A stretch of DNA of 64,000 nt from Variovorax sp. J22G73 (GTDB taxonomy: Bacteria > Pseudomonadota > Gammaproteobacteria > Burkholderiales > Burkholderiaceae_C). Below the pieces are notes generated by a model. The model did no database searches, was not told the origin of the DNA, and saw nothing but the letters and a program-made list of their open reading frames with translations. Location: contig NZ_JASZYK010000002.1 in assembly GCF_030317035.1 (NCBI RefSeq), positions 682,001 through 746,000 of the forward strand, written 5' to 3'. This document shows positions 39,798 to 50,398 of the stretch, in pieces; the first letter of the stretch is position 1, and every line of letters starts with the position of its first letter. The position numbers were made by a program, and so were the translations under genes.

Positions 39798-42527
39798 TCA
39801 AGCGTAGAGCGGGTTGACCTTGTCGACATTGATGCCGTACTTCTTGATCGCTTCCACCACCTTGGCCACCGGCACGGTGCCGTCTTCGCTCAGCGCCTTC
39901 AGCGCGGCCACCACGATGTAGTGGCGGTTGATTTCGAAGTGCTCGCGCAGCTTGTTGCGGAAATCGCTGCGCCCGAAGCCGTCGGTGCCCAGCACCTTGT
40001 AGGTGCGGCCCTTGGGAATGAAGGGGCGGATCTGCTCGGCATAGGCCTTCATGTAGTCGGTCGATGCCACCACCGGGCCGCTCGAGGGTGCGAGCTGCTC
40101 GGCCACGAAGGGCACGCGCGGCGTCTGGTCGGGGTGCAGCAGGTTCCAGCGGTCGGCGTCCTGGCCGTCGCGGGTGAGCTCGTTGAAGCTCGGGCAGCTC
40201 CACACGGAAGCCGACACGCCCCAGTCCTTTTCCAGCAGTTCCTGCGCGGCGAAGCTCTCGCGAAGGATGGTGCCGCTGCCCAGCAGCTGCACGGTCGGTG
40301 CTTCCTTGGCGCCCTTGGCCGCCTTGACCACCGGGCCCTGCTTGGCCAGGTACATGCCCTTGATGATCTGCTCTTCGGTGCCGGGCTGCAGGCCGGGCAT
40401 CGCGTAGTTCTCGTTGAGCAGCGTGAGGTAGTAGTACACGTTGTCCTGCTTCTCGACCATGCGCTTCAGGCCGTGGTGCAGGATGACGCCCACTTCGTGC
40501 GCGAAGGTCGGGTCGTAGCTCACGCAGTTCGGGATGGTGTTGGCCAGGATGTGGCTGTGGCCGTCTTCGTGCTGCAGGCCTTCGCCGTTGAGCGTGGTGC
40601 GCCCCGAGGTGCCGCCCAGCAGGAAGCCGCGGGCCTGCATGTCGCCGGCCGCCCAGGCCAGGTCGCCGATGCGCTGGAAGCCGAACATCGAGTAGTACAC
40701 GTAGAACGGCACCATGATGCGGTTGTTCGTGCTGTACGAGGTGGCCGCCGCGATCCAGCTGGACATGCCGCCGGCCTCGTTGATGCCCTCTTGCAGGATC
40801 TGGCCGGCCTTGTCTTCCTTGTAGTACATGACCTGGTCTTTATCGACCGGGGTGTACTGCTGACCGTGCGGGTTGTAGATGCCGATCTGGCGGAACAGGC
40901 CTTCCATGCCGAAGGTGCGGGCCTCGTCCACCAGGATGGGCACCACGCGCGGGCCCAGGGCCTTGTCGCGCAGCAGCTGCGTGAGGAAGCGCACGTAGGC
41001 TTGCGTGGTCGAGATTTCGCGGCCTTCGGCCGTGGGCTCCATCACCGACTTGAAGGTTTCCAGCGAAGGAACCGTGAAGCTCTCCTCGGCCTTGGTGCGG
41101 CGGTGCGGCAGGTAGCCGCCGAGGGCCTTGCGGCGCTCGTGCAGGTACTTCATTTCCGGGGTGTCGTCGGCCGGCTTGTAGAACGGCAGCTCGGCGATCT
41201 GGCTGTCCGGAATCGGGATGTTGAAGCGGTCGCGGAAGGTCATGATGTCCTCGTCGCTGAGCTTCTTCGTCTGGTGGACGTTGTTCTTGCCCTCGCCGAT
41301 CTTGCCCATGCCGAAGCCCTTGACGGTCTTCACGAGCAGCACCGTGGGCTGGCCCTGGTGGTTCTGCGCGGCGTGGAAGGCGGCGTACACCTTCTGCGAG
41401 TCGTGGCCGCCGCGCTGCAGCGCCCAGACCTCGTCGTCGCTCAGGTGCTCGACCATCTTCAGCGTGCGCGGGTCGCGGCCGAAGAAGTTCTTGCGCACGT
41501 AGGCGCCGTCGTTGGCCTTGAACGACTGGTAGTCGCCGTCGTTGCACTCCATCATGATCTTGCGCAGCGCGCCGTCATGGTCCTTCTCGAGCAGGGCGTC
41601 CCAGCCCTTGCCCCAGATGAGCTTGATGACGTTCCAGTTGGCGCCGCGGAACTCGCCTTCGAGCTCCTGGATGATCTTGCCGTTGCCGCGCACCGGGCCG
41701 TCCAGGCGCTGCAGGTTGCAGTTGATGACGAAGATCAGGTTGTCGAGGTTCTCGCGCGCCGCCAGGCCGATGGCGCCCAGCGATTCGACCTCGTCCATCT
41801 CGCCGTCGCCGCAGAACACCCAGACCTTGCGGTTCTCGGTGTTGGCGATGCCGCGGGCATGCAGGTACTTGAGAAAGCGGGCCTGGTAGATGGCCATCAG
41901 CGGGCCCAGACCCATCGACACCGTCGGGAACTGCCAGAACTCGGGCATCAGCTTGGGATGCGGGTAGCTCGACAGGCCCTTGCCGTCGACTTCCTGGCGG
42001 AAGTTCAGCAGTTGCTCTTCGGAAAGACGGCCTTCGAGATAGGCGCGGGCATAGATGCCGGGCGACACGTGGCCCTGGATGTACAGCAGGTCGCCGCCGT
42101 GGTTCTCGCTTTCGGCGCGCCAGAAGTGGTTGAAGCCGGCGCCGAACATGCTGGCCAGCGAGGCGAAGGAGCCGATGTGGCCGCCCAGGTCGCCGCCTTC
42201 GGCGGGGTGGTGGCGGTTGGCCTTGACCACCATGGCCATGGCGTTCCAGCGCATGTAGGCGCGCAGGCGCTGTTCGATCTCGAGGTTGCCGGGGCTGCGG
42301 GCTTCAACACCGGGTTCGATGGTGTTGACATAGCCCGTGTTGGCCGAGAACGGCATGTCGACGCTGTTCTGCCGGGCATGCTCGAGCAGCTGCTCGAGAA
42401 GGAAGTGAGCCCGCTCGGGGCCCTCGCTCTGGATGACGGAGGACAGTGCATCCATCCATTCACGGGTCTCCTGGGCGTCCGCGTCATTCGCGGCCGAGCC
42501 GAACAGGTTCTCGGGATTTGCCGACAT
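39798..42527 (-). CDS. aceE: pyruvate dehydrogenase E1 component (homodimeric)
   Basis: 909 residues, the thiamine-diphosphate decarboxylase committing pyruvate to acetyl-CoA (E. coli AceE has 887). Motifs: [23 protein letters not shown], the ThDP/Mg motif [18 protein letters not shown] through [17 protein letters not shown], and the C-terminal [19 protein letters not shown]. Three genes follow within 50 bases or by overlap (aceF, HslV-like, lpdA), so one message can supply the whole complex. The 217-base upstream region is shared with the divergent kinase/regulator pair and contains palindromes. Confidence 0.98.
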   Translation of the reverse strand: MSANPENLFGSAANDADAQETREWMDALSSVIQSEGPERAHFLLEQLLEHARQNSVDMPFSANTGYVNTIEPGVEARSPGNLEIEQRLRAYMRWNAMAMVVKANRHHPAEGGDLGGHIGSFASLASMFGAGFNHFWRAESENHGGDLLYIQGHVSPGIYARAYLEGRLSEEQLLNFRQEVDGKGLSSYPHPKLMPEFWQFPTVSMGLGPLMAIYQARFLKYLHARGIANTENRKVWVFCGDGEMDEVESLGAIGLAARENLDNLIFVINCNLQRLDGPVRGNGKIIQELEGEFRGANWNVIKLIWGKGWDALLEKDHDGALRKIMMECNDGDYQSFKANDGAYVRKNFFGRDPRTLKMVEHLSDDEVWALQRGGHDSQKVYAAFHAAQNHQGQPTVLLVKTVKGFGMGKIGEGKNNVHQTKKLSDEDIMTFRDRFNIPIPDSQIAELPFYKPADDTPEMKYLHERRKALGGYLPHRRTKAEESFTVPSLETFKSVMEPTAEGREISTTQAYVRFLTQLLRDKALGPRVVPILVDEARTFGMEGLFRQIGIYNPHGQQYTPVDKDQVMYYKEDKAGQILQEGINEAGGMSSWIAAATSYSTNNRIMVPFYVYYSMFGFQRIGDLAWAAGDMQARGFLLGGTSGRTTLNGEGLQHEDGHSHILANTIPNCVSYDPTFAHEVGVILHHGLKRMVEKQDNVYYYLTLLNENYAMPGLQPGTEEQIIKGMYLAKQGPVVKAAKGAKEAPTVQLLGSGTILRESFAAQELLEKDWGVSASVWSCPSFNELTRDGQDADRWNLLHPDQTPRVPFVAEQLAPSSGPVVASTDYMKAYAEQIRPFIPKGRTYKVLGTDGFGRSDFRNKLREHFEINRHYIVVAALKALSEDGTVPVAKVVEAIKKYGINVDKVNPLYA

Positions 42528-42589
42528 GCTTGTCTCTCCTTTTAGGGCTGTGGCGGTAATTTAGTGCGCTAAGCGCTCAGCGCGGCGGA

Positions 42590-42604
42590 GTTTCTCATAG
42601 AAAC
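42590..42604. promoter_or_regulatory. candidate operator between aceE and the kinase gene
   Basis: GTTTCT (42590-42595) and AGAAAC (42599-42604) form a perfect 6-bp inverted repeat with a CAT spacer. A further GTTTCT half-site lies at 42631-42636 and an AGCGCT palindrome nearby at 42571-42576. The site is about 65 bases upstream of the aceE ATG and could bind a dimeric regulator such as the neighbouring FixJ-type protein. That link is inference. Confidence 0.4.
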
Positions 42605-42744
42605 ATCGAGATTTCAAATAGTGCGCGCTCGTTTCTTAATGTGATATTTTGATGACTTTCGGCGTCTCAGGGGCAACCCTGCCAAGGGCGCTGCCGCTGC
42701 TGCTTTCCCGTCGTTTGCAGGGGACGTTCACCTAAACTCGGGCC

Positions 42745-45285
42745 ATGCCTTTCTCCTCCCCGCTGGCGGTTGCCCGCAGTGCCGTGAACGCGTCACCCCT
42801 GTCCTGGTGGCGCAAATGGTGGCGCCGGCAAACGCCGGTGCTGCAGGACGCCGTCGCCATGCTCGCGCCGATGGCGGCCGTGCTTCTTTTTCTCGCCGCC
42901 ATCGTCTCCGCCTTCTGGTACCTGCGCACCGAAGAAGTCGAGCGCGAGCAGGAATCGGTGCGCCGCGACGTCGAGTACGCGCAGCAGCGCATGCGTCTGC
43001 GGCTGCTGGAACGCCAGGAGCAGCTGATGCGCATTGCGCGCGACGCCTCCAACCGCGAGATCGACCCGGTCGAGTTCACCAGCCGCGCCGAGTCGCTGGT
43101 CAGCCAGTTCCCGGAGCTCCAGACCATCACCTGGATCGACGACCGCCGGCGCTTCAAGGCCGGCTACGCGGCGCCCAGCGTGCACCCGGCGCAGCAGCAT
43201 CTCATCGGCGACGTGCTGCGCCCAGGAGACATCGAAAGCAACTACGCGCTGGCGCGTGAACTGCGCCAGCCGGTGTATTCGCAGCCCGTGGCCGGCGGCG
43301 ACCCGGCGGCCATGCTGCAGCTGCACATTCCGCTCTTCGACCAGGGCCTGTTCGCGGGCGTGGTGCTGGGCGAGTTCTCAGTCGATGGACTGCTGCGCTA
43401 CGGCATGCCCTCGGAGGTGCAGGCGCGCTACGCGGTATCGCTGCTCGACGCCAAGGGCCACGTCATCGCCGGCAACACCACCAACCTGAAGGACAGCGGC
43501 ACCCGCCTGCTGCCCTGGACCGAGCGCACCAACGAATACGAAGTGCCGGTGTCTCCCGTCGGCAATGCGCTGGTGCTGCGCGCCCAGGCCTACCGCACCT
43601 CGCAGGGCGTGGTCGGCAACGGCCTGTTCTGGCTGGTGTGCGCGCTAAGCGTGCTCACCAGCTGGATGCTGATCGGCACCTGGCGCCACACGCGCCGCCG
43701 CCTGCAGGCCCAGCAGCGGCTGGTGGCCGAGACCAACTTCCGTCGCGCGATGGAAAACTCCATGCTCACCGGCATGCGCGTGCTCGACCTGCAAGGCCGC
43801 ATCACCTATGTGAACGCCGCGTTCTGCGCGATGACGGGCTGGAGCGAGGAAGAACTGGTCGGCCAGTCGCCGCCCTTTCCCTACTGGCTCGAGTCCGACC
43901 GCGAAGTGATGAACGAGCGGCTCGAAGAAGAGCTGCACGGCCGCGCCCTGCCCGGCGGTTTCCAGGTGCGCGTGAAGCGCAAGAACGGCAGCGTGTTCAA
44001 CGCGCGGCTGTACGTGTCGCCGCTGATCGACGCGCGCGGCCACCAGACCGGCTGGATGACGTCGATGACCGACATCACCGAACCCACGCGCATTCGCGAG
44101 CAGCTCTCCGCGTCGTACGAGCGCTTCACCACCGTGCTGGAGGCGCTGGACGCCGCCGTGTCGGTGGCGCCCATCGGCAGCGAGGAGCTGCTGTTCGCCA
44201 ACAAGCTGTACCGCCTGTGGTTTGGCTCGGACACGGTGGGCCACCTGGGCATGGTGGCGCAGGCCGGCGTGCCGGCATCGAACGCGCACGACGAAGGGCT
44301 GGACGACGTCGACCCGTACGCGGGCCTGCCCATCGACACGCTCACCGCCGCGCAGGCCGCCAACAACGAGATCTTCGTGCCGCACCTGGGCAAGTGGCTC
44401 GAAGTGCGCTCCCGCTACCTGACGTGGGTCGACGGCCGACTGGCGCAGCTGGTGATCGCCACCGACATCACGCCGCGCCGCGACGCCGAGGAGCAGGCGG
44501 CCGCCCAAGCCGACAAGGCGCAGTCGGCCAGCCGCCTCATCACCATGGGCGAAATGGCCTCCAGCGTGGCGCACGAGCTCAACCAGCCGCTGACCGCCAT
44601 CACCAACTACTGCAACGGGATGATGTCGCGCATCAAGGGCCAGACGATCGACACCGAGGCGTTGCTGGCCGCGCTGGAGAAAACCTCGAAGCAGGCGCAG
44701 CGCGCGGGGCAGATCATCCAGCGCATCCGCTCCTTCGTGAAGCGCAGCGAGCCCAACCGCACCCCGGCCGACGTGTCCACCATGGTGAGCGAGGCGGTCG
44801 AGCTGGCCGGCATCGAGCTGCGCCGGCGCAACGTGCGGCTGAACCACTACGTGGCCGCGCGGCTGCCGGTGGTGCGCGTCGACCCGATCCTGATCGAGCA
44901 GGTGATGGTCAATTTGCTGAAGAACGCGGCCGAGTCCATCGACATTGCCGACCGGCCGCTGGCGCGCCGCAGCGTCGAGCTGCGGGTGCTGCCCAAGGTC
45001 ATCGAAGGGCACAACGCCATCGAGTTCTCGGTGCAGGACACCGGCAAGGGCCTGGCCCCCGAAGTGATGGACCGGCTCTACGAAGCCTTCTTCTCCACCA
45101 AGCCCGAGGGCATGGGCATCGGGCTGAACCTGTGCCGCACCATCGTCGAGTCGCACCGCGGCCGGATGCAGGCGGAGAACATCTACAATGGTCCGGATGT
45201 GATCGGATGCCGTTTTTCCTTCTGGATTCCGGTGTTGGACGCTATCAGTTCCGTAGCTAGCGACGAGACAAAGGTACCTGCATGA
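42745..45285 (+). CDS. PAS-domain sensor histidine kinase
   Basis: 846 residues. A first transmembrane segment (about 36-60) and a second (about 295-315) bracket a periplasmic sensor domain of some 230 residues. Two PAS-like domains follow (about 330-450 and 455-580). The phospho-accepting His is H610 in SSVAHELNQPLTAITNY, the FixL/NtrB-like HisKA_DELN type. The ATPase domain shows VNLLKNAAESID, DTGKGLAPEV and FFSTKPEGMGIGLNL. It overlaps its response-regulator gene by ATGA. It is divergent from aceE, so it may sense a signal linked to carbon or redox state. The ligand is unknown. Confidence 0.93.
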   Translation: MPFSSPLAVARSAVNASPLSWWRKWWRRQTPVLQDAVAMLAPMAAVLLFLAAIVSAFWYLRTEEVEREQESVRRDVEYAQQRMRLRLLERQEQLMRIARDASNREIDPVEFTSRAESLVSQFPELQTITWIDDRRRFKAGYAAPSVHPAQQHLIGDVLRPGDIESNYALARELRQPVYSQPVAGGDPAAMLQLHIPLFDQGLFAGVVLGEFSVDGLLRYGMPSEVQARYAVSLLDAKGHVIAGNTTNLKDSGTRLLPWTERTNEYEVPVSPVGNALVLRAQAYRTSQGVVGNGLFWLVCALSVLTSWMLIGTWRHTRRRLQAQQRLVAETNFRRAMENSMLTGMRVLDLQGRITYVNAAFCAMTGWSEEELVGQSPPFPYWLESDREVMNERLEEELHGRALPGGFQVRVKRKNGSVFNARLYVSPLIDARGHQTGWMTSMTDITEPTRIREQLSASYERFTTVLEALDAAVSVAPIGSEELLFANKLYRLWFGSDTVGHLGMVAQAGVPASNAHDEGLDDVDPYAGLPIDTLTAAQAANNEIFVPHLGKWLEVRSRYLTWVDGRLAQLVIATDITPRRDAEEQAAAQADKAQSASRLITMGEMASSVAHELNQPLTAITNYCNGMMSRIKGQTIDTEALLAALEKTSKQAQRAGQIIQRIRSFVKRSEPNRTPADVSTMVSEAVELAGIELRRRNVRLNHYVAARLPVVRVDPILIEQVMVNLLKNAAESIDIADRPLARRSVELRVLPKVIEGHNAIEFSVQDTGKGLAPEVMDRLYEAFFSTKPEGMGIGLNLCRTIVESHRGRMQAENIYNGPDVIGCRFSFWIPVLDAISSVASDETKVPA

Positions 45286-45914
45286 GTTTGATTCCGAAGA
45301 AGGGCACGGTCTATGTCGTCGATGACGACGAAGCCGTACGCGATTCGCTGCAATGGCTGCTCGAAGGCAAGGACTACAGAGTCCGCTGTTTCGATTCCGC
45401 CGAATCCTTTCTCTCCCGATACGACCCGCGCGAAGTCGCGTGTCTCATCGTCGACATCCGCATGGCCGGCATGACCGGCCTCGAATTGCAGGATCGTCTG
45501 ATCGAGCGGCGCTCCCCGCTGCCCATCGTGGTCATCACCGGCCACGGCGATGTGCCCATGGCAGTCGACAGCATGAAGAAGGGCGCGATGGATTTCATCC
45601 AGAAGCCCTTCAACGACGAAGAACTCGTCACGCTGGTCGAGCGCATGCTCGAACACGCGCGCGGCGCCTTCACGCAGCACCAGCAGTCGGCCAGCCGCGA
45701 CGCGCTGCTGTCCAAGCTCACGGGCCGCGAGGCGCAAGTGCTCGAACGCATCGTCGCCGGCCGGCTGAACAAGCAGATTGCCGACGACCTCGGCATCAGC
45801 ATCAAAACAGTCGAGGCGCACCGCGCCAACATCATGGAAAAGCTCAACGCCAACACCGTGGCCGATCTGCTGAAGATCGCACTGGGGCAGGCGGCACCCG
45901 CAGCCAAGGCCTAG
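45282..45914 (+). CDS. FixJ/NarL-type response regulator
   Basis: 210 residues. The receiver domain has the acidic pocket D14/D15 and phospho-acceptor D58 (LIVDIRMAG), with the conserved Thr (VVITGHGD) and Lys (FIQKPF). The C-terminal LuxR-type helix-turn-helix (about 145-205) reads [36 protein letters not shown], in two helices. The overlap with the kinase gene and the FixJ-like receiver (with PFND after the Lys) make it the cognate partner. It could regulate aceE or its own operon through the palindromes in the divergent region, but no site is proven. Confidence 0.95.
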   Translation: MSLIPKKGTVYVVDDDEAVRDSLQWLLEGKDYRVRCFDSAESFLSRYDPREVACLIVDIRMAGMTGLELQDRLIERRSPLPIVVITGHGDVPMAVDSMKKGAMDFIQKPFNDEELVTLVERMLEHARGAFTQHQQSASRDALLSKLTGREAQVLERIVAGRLNKQIADDLGISIKTVEAHRANIMEKLNANTVADLLKIALGQAAPAAKA

Positions 45915-45990
45915 AAGCTATCCACGCGATAGCAATGGATGTCCACCACGCCTGCGCAAGCGGGCGTTTTTACTTGGAAAATCGAAACCG

Positions 45991-46842
45991 ATGACCGCCC
46001 AACTGATCGACGGCAATGCCCTCGCCAAAACCATTCGCGCCGAAGTCGCCGGCCGCACCGCCGCGCTCAAGGCCAAGGGCGTGAACCCGGCCCTTTCCAT
46101 CATCCTCGTGGGCGAAGACCCGGCCAGCCAGGTCTACACGAAGCACAAGGTCAACGACAGCGCCCAGACCGGCCTGCAGGCCACGCTGGAAACCTACCCC
46201 GCCGACATGAGCGAGGCCGACCTGCTGGCCCGCATCCGCGCGCTCAACGAGGACCCGAAGGTGCACGGCATCCTGGTGCAGCTGCCGCTGCCCAAGCACA
46301 TGGACAGCCAGAAGGTCATCGAGACCATCTCGCCCGCAAAAGACGTCGACGGCTTCCATGTGGCCAGCGCCGGCGCGCTGATGACCGGCGCCCCCGGCTT
46401 CTGGCCCTGCACGCCGCACGGCTGCATGAAGATGCTCGAGTCGATCGGCTACGACCTGCGCGGCAAGCACGCGGTGGTCATCGGCCGCAGCAACATCGTC
46501 GGCAAGCCGATGGCCATGATGCTGCTGGCCAAGAGCGCCACCGTCACCATCTGCCACAGCGCCACGCAAGACCTGGGCGCCATCACGCGCCAGGCCGACG
46601 TGATCGTCGCCGCCGTCGGCAAGCGCAACCTGCTCACCGCCGACATGGTGAAGCCGGGCGCGGTCGTGATCGACGTGGGCATGAACCGCAAGGACGACGG
46701 CAAGCTGGCCGGCGACGTCGATTTCGACGGCGTGAAGGAAGTGGCCGGCTGGATCACGCCGGTGCCCGGCGGCGTCGGCCCCATGACGCGCGCCATGCTG
46801 CTCGCCAACACCCTTGAAGCGGCCGAACGCGCCGCCAAGTAA
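45991..46842 (+). CDS. folD: bifunctional methylenetetrahydrofolate dehydrogenase/cyclohydrolase
   Basis: 283 residues. FolD interconverts 5,10-methylene-, 5,10-methenyl- and 10-formyl-tetrahydrofolate using NADP+. The catalytic Lys is in [30 protein letters not shown] and [13 protein letters not shown] (the dinucleotide-binding Rossmann loop) and [15 protein letters not shown] are present. It starts 76 bases after the response regulator and is followed 5 bases later by the M3 peptidase, so folD and prlC are probably one unit. Length matches the family (288 in E. coli). Confidence 0.98.
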   Translation: MTAQLIDGNALAKTIRAEVAGRTAALKAKGVNPALSIILVGEDPASQVYTKHKVNDSAQTGLQATLETYPADMSEADLLARIRALNEDPKVHGILVQLPLPKHMDSQKVIETISPAKDVDGFHVASAGALMTGAPGFWPCTPHGCMKMLESIGYDLRGKHAVVIGRSNIVGKPMAMMLLAKSATVTICHSATQDLGAITRQADVIVAAVGKRNLLTADMVKPGAVVIDVGMNRKDDGKLAGDVDFDGVKEVAGWITPVPGGVGPMTRAMLLANTLEAAERAAK

Positions 46843-46847
46843 CTTTC

Positions 46848-48917
46848 ATGGCCATGACGAACAACCCCCTCCTCGACTTCACCGACCTCCCGCTGTTCGA
46901 CCGCATCAAGCCCGAGCACGTCGCGCCCGCCGTCGACGCGCTGCTGGCCGATGCGGAAACCGCGCTGCAGACCGTGACGGCCCCTGAATTCCCGGCGGAC
47001 TGGAATGCCATCTCGAAGGTGCTCGACGTGGCCTCCGAACGCTTCAGCCGCGCCTGGGGCGCCGTCGGCCACCTGAACGCCGTGGCGGATACGCCCGAGC
47101 TGCGCGCCGCCTACAACGAAGCGATGCCGCGTGTCACCGCCTTCTGGACCCGCCTGGGCTCCGACGAGCGCCTCTACGCCAAGTACAAGGCCATCGACGT
47201 GGCCACGCTCAATGCCGAGCAGCGCCAGGCGCATCGCAATGCGGTGCGCAACTTCGTGCTGGGCGGGGCCGAACTGCAAGGCGACGCCAAGAAGCGCTTC
47301 GCCGACATCCAGGAGCGCCAGGCCGAGCTGAGCCAGAAGTTCAGCGAAAACGCACTCGACGCGACCGACGCATTCGCCTACTACGCCGCCTTCGGCGAGC
47401 TCGACGGCGTGCCCGAGGACGTGGTGAGCGCGGCGCGCTCGGCCGCGGAAACCGAGGGCAAGGACGGCTACAAGCTCACGCTGAAGATGCCCTGCTACCT
47501 GCCCGTGATGCAGTTCGCCAAGAGCAGCGCGCTGCGCGAAAAGCTCTACCGCGCCTACGTCACGCGCGCCAGCGAATTCGGCGACACGGCCTTCGACAAC
47601 ACCGCGCTGATCACCGAGATCCTCGCGCTGCGCGAAGAAGAAGCCAAGCTGCTGGGCTACAACAATTTCGGCGAGCTGTCGGTCGTGCCGAAAATGGCGG
47701 AATCGCCCGAACAGGTCGTCAAGTTCCTGCGCGACCTGGCCACCAAGGCCAGGCCCTACGGCGAGCGCGACCTGGCCGACCTGCGCGTCTTCGCTTCCGA
47801 GCAGCTGAGCATCACCGACCCGCAGCCCTGGGACTGGAGCTACATCGGCGAAAAGCTCAAGGAAGCGCGCTACGCCTTCAGCGAGCAGGAGGTAAAGCAG
47901 TACTTCCCCGCGCCCAAGGTCATGGCCGGCCTGTTCAAGATCGTCGAGACGCTGTTCGAAGTGGCGATCCGCCGCGACAGCGCGCCCACCTGGCACCCGA
48001 GCGTCGAGTTCTATCGCATCGAGCGCCAGACACCTCAAGGTGTCCAGAAGGTCGGCCAGTTCTACCTCGACCCCTCCGCCCGCGCCGCCAAGCGCGGCGG
48101 CGCCTGGATGGACGACGTGCGCGCCCGCTGGCTGCGCCCCGACAACGGCGTGCTGCAGACGCCCATCGCGCAACTGGTGTGCAACTTTGCCAGCGGCGTC
48201 GACGGCAAGCCGCCGCTGCTCACGCACGACGACGTGACCACCCTCTTCCACGAGTTCGGCCACGGCCTGCACCACATGCTCACGCAGGTGAACGAGCGCG
48301 ACGTCTCGGGCATCAGCGGTGTCGAGTGGGACGCGGTCGAGCTGCCGAGCCAGTTCATGGAAAACTTCTGCTGGGAGTGGGACGTGCTCAAGCACATGAC
48401 CGCCCATGTCGACACCGGCGAGCCGCTGCCGCGCGCGCTGTTCGACAAGATGACGGCCGCCAAGAACTTCCAGAGCGGGCTGCAAACGCTGCGCCAGATC
48501 GAGTTCTCGCTGTTCGACATGCTGCTGCACACCGAGTACCACGCGGCCGACGCGAAGCCGGGCGACGTGATGGCGCTGCTGGGCAAGGTGCGCGCCGAAG
48601 TGGCGGTGATGCCTTCGCCCCCGTTCAGCCGCACGCCGAACACCTTCAGCCACATCTTCTCGGGCGGCTACGCGGCAGGCTACTACAGCTACAAGTGGGC
48701 CGAGGTGCTGAGCGCCGACGCCTACGCGGCCTTCGAGGAAACCGTGGGCGCCGACGGCGAGCCGAACATCGAGACCGGCCGCAAGTACCGCCAGGCCATC
48801 CTCGAAGCCGGCGGCAGCCGCAGCGCGATGGACTCGTTCAAGGCCTTCCGCGGCCGCGAGCCGCAGCTTGATGCGCTGCTGCGACACCAGGGCATGGCGC
48901 AGGCCCAGCCCGCTTGA
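46848..48917 (+). CDS. prlC: M3-family oligopeptidase A
   Basis: 689 residues. The zinc-binding HEFGH lies at about 468-472 in TTLFHEFGHGLHHMLT, with the third ligand in the following VEWDAVELPSQFMENFCWE segment. N-terminal PLFDRIKPEHVAPAVDALL is typical of oligopeptidase A, a cytoplasmic thiol-independent metallopeptidase that degrades short peptides. Two in-frame ATGs (46848 and 46854) are both possible starts. It is only 5 bases after folD. The length equals E. coli OpdA (680). Confidence 0.95.
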   Translation: MAMTNNPLLDFTDLPLFDRIKPEHVAPAVDALLADAETALQTVTAPEFPADWNAISKVLDVASERFSRAWGAVGHLNAVADTPELRAAYNEAMPRVTAFWTRLGSDERLYAKYKAIDVATLNAEQRQAHRNAVRNFVLGGAELQGDAKKRFADIQERQAELSQKFSENALDATDAFAYYAAFGELDGVPEDVVSAARSAAETEGKDGYKLTLKMPCYLPVMQFAKSSALREKLYRAYVTRASEFGDTAFDNTALITEILALREEEAKLLGYNNFGELSVVPKMAESPEQVVKFLRDLATKARPYGERDLADLRVFASEQLSITDPQPWDWSYIGEKLKEARYAFSEQEVKQYFPAPKVMAGLFKIVETLFEVAIRRDSAPTWHPSVEFYRIERQTPQGVQKVGQFYLDPSARAAKRGGAWMDDVRARWLRPDNGVLQTPIAQLVCNFASGVDGKPPLLTHDDVTTLFHEFGHGLHHMLTQVNERDVSGISGVEWDAVELPSQFMENFCWEWDVLKHMTAHVDTGEPLPRALFDKMTAAKNFQSGLQTLRQIEFSLFDMLLHTEYHAADAKPGDVMALLGKVRAEVAVMPSPPFSRTPNTFSHIFSGGYAAGYYSYKWAEVLSADAYAAFEETVGADGEPNIETGRKYRQAILEAGGSRSAMDSFKAFRGREPQLDALLRHQGMAQAQPA

Positions 48918-48947
48918 TGCGGCGCTGAAGCTTGCGATACTCGGGCG

Positions 48948-49598
48948 ATGCATTCGATTTACAAATTCTCACTGCATCGCCTGAGCGGCTTCGCCCCTGT
49001 CCTGGTCATGGCACTGGCGGCCGCGGGCGCCATGGCGCAGCCGGTCTACCGCCAGGTGGACAAGAACGGCAAGGTCACCTTCTCCGACCGCGCCCCCACC
49101 GCCAGCACCGAGCCCGCCTCGGGCGCGCAAGGCGGCCCGGGCTCTCCAGCGAACGCCGGTCTCCCGTACGAGATCCGGCAGGTGGTCCAGCGCTACCCCG
49201 TGCTGCTCTATACCGGTGAAGACTGCTCGCCCTGCGGCACCGCCCGCACGCTGCTCGTGACGCGCGGCGTTCCCTTCGACGAACGCACCGTCAAGAGCAA
49301 CGAAGACATCGAGGCGCTGCAGCGCCTTAGCGGCCAGGGTTCAGTACCCTTGCTGACCATCGGTTCGCAACAGCTCAAGGGCTTCTCGGACGCCGAGTGG
49401 TCGCAGTACCTCGACGCGGCCGGTTATCCGAAGAGCAACAACCTGCCCGCTGGCTACCGCAACGGGCTTGCGCGTCCGCTGGTCGCGCAACAGGCGGCGC
49501 CCGCGCCACGCGCCCCCGCAACGCCGGCCACACAGTCCGCGCCGCCCGCCCCATCGAGCGAGCCCAGCCCGAGCAACCCGGCGGGCATCAAGTTCTGA
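48948..49598 (+). CDS. exported DUF4124 plus glutaredoxin-like protein
   Basis: 216 residues. A signal peptide (FAPVLVMALAAAGAMAQ) predicts export. A DUF4124 motif (VYRQVDKNGKVTFSDRAP) is followed by a thioredoxin-fold domain with C93-Ser-Pro-C96 in YTGEDCSPCGTARTLL and VPLLTIGSQQLKGF, where Pro after Val marks the cis-Pro loop. A Pro/Ala/Ser-rich tail follows. It would be a periplasmic glutaredoxin-like redox protein, although classical glutaredoxins are cytoplasmic. It is 30 bases after prlC. The function is inferred from motifs only. Confidence 0.85.
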   Translation: MHSIYKFSLHRLSGFAPVLVMALAAAGAMAQPVYRQVDKNGKVTFSDRAPTASTEPASGAQGGPGSPANAGLPYEIRQVVQRYPVLLYTGEDCSPCGTARTLLVTRGVPFDERTVKSNEDIEALQRLSGQGSVPLLTIGSQQLKGFSDAEWSQYLDAAGYPKSNNLPAGYRNGLARPLVAQQAAPAPRAPATPATQSAPPAPSSEPSPSNPAGIKF

Positions 49599-49601
49599 AA
49601 G

Positions 49602-49619
49602 CGGCCGCGCTCGCGGCCG
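49602..49619. terminator. GC-rich hairpin between convergent genes
   Basis: CGGCCGCG and CGCGGCCG form a perfect 8-bp inverted repeat with a 2-base loop, midway between the glutaredoxin-like gene and rpiA. There is no U-tract, so termination is uncertain, but position favours it. Confidence 0.45.
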
Positions 49620-49638
49620 TATGAACTCAGGCGACCAC

Positions 49639-50358
49639 TCAATCGAACTTCAGCGTCTTCACGCCCGCCGAGGTGCCCAGCAGGCAGACGTCGGCCTTCT
49701 GGTGCGCGAAGACGCCGACAGTCACCACGCCAGGCCACTGGCTCACCTCGGACTCGAAAGCCAGCGGCTCGGCAATGCGCAGGCCCGTCACGTCGACGAT
49801 GTGCTGGCCGTTGTCGGTCACCAGCGGCAGACCGTCTTTCTCGCGCACCTGGGCAATGCCGCCCAGCGCGGCAAACTGCCGCATCACGCGGCGCGCGGCC
49901 ATCGGAATCACCTCGACCGGCAGCGGAAACGCGCCCAGCGTCTCGACCAGCTTGGACGCATCGGCGATGCAGATGAACTTGCGCGACTGCGCCGCCACGA
50001 TCTTCTCGCGCGTGAGCGCGGCGCCGCCGCCCTTCACCATGAAGCCGCGGTGATCGATCTCGTCGGCGCCGTCGATGTACACGGCCAGTTCTTCGACCTC
50101 GTTGCTGTCGAACACCGGAATGCCCAGCGCGCGCAGGCGCTCGGTGGAGGCCACCGAACTGGAGACGGCGCCCCTGATCTCGTCCTTGATGGTGGCCAGC
50201 GCGTCGATGAACTTGTTCACGGTCGAGCCGGTGCCCACGCCGACGATCTCGCCCTTGACCACATAGGCCAGCGCGGCATGGCCGACCTGGGCCTTGAGTT
50301 CGTCCTGGGACAGCGGAGACAGTGGGTTGGAGGGGGTTGGGGAGGCGGATGCGGTCAT
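49639..50358 (-). CDS. rpiA: ribose-5-phosphate isomerase A
   Basis: 239 residues from ATG 50358, preceded by AAGGA with 9 bases of spacing. An in-frame ATG at 50379 adds seven residues but has no ribosome-binding site. RpiA interconverts ribose-5-phosphate and ribulose-5-phosphate in the pentose-phosphate pathway. Motifs: [33 protein letters not shown] and ALTREKIVA, with the catalytic Asp, Glu and Lys. The N-terminus is a Ser/Pro-rich extension. It is divergent from pyrD, with about 40 bases between starts. The length is somewhat longer than E. coli RpiA (219). Confidence 0.95.
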   Translation of the reverse strand: MTASASPTPSNPLSPLSQDELKAQVGHAALAYVVKGEIVGVGTGSTVNKFIDALATIKDEIRGAVSSSVASTERLRALGIPVFDSNEVEELAVYIDGADEIDHRGFMVKGGGAALTREKIVAAQSRKFICIADASKLVETLGAFPLPVEVIPMAARRVMRQFAALGGIAQVREKDGLPLVTDNGQHIVDVTGLRIAEPLAFESEVSQWPGVVTVGVFAHQKADVCLLGTSAGVKTLKFD

Positions 50359-50398
50359 CGCGGAGAATCCTTGGCTCATAGAAGTCCAGAATTATCCG

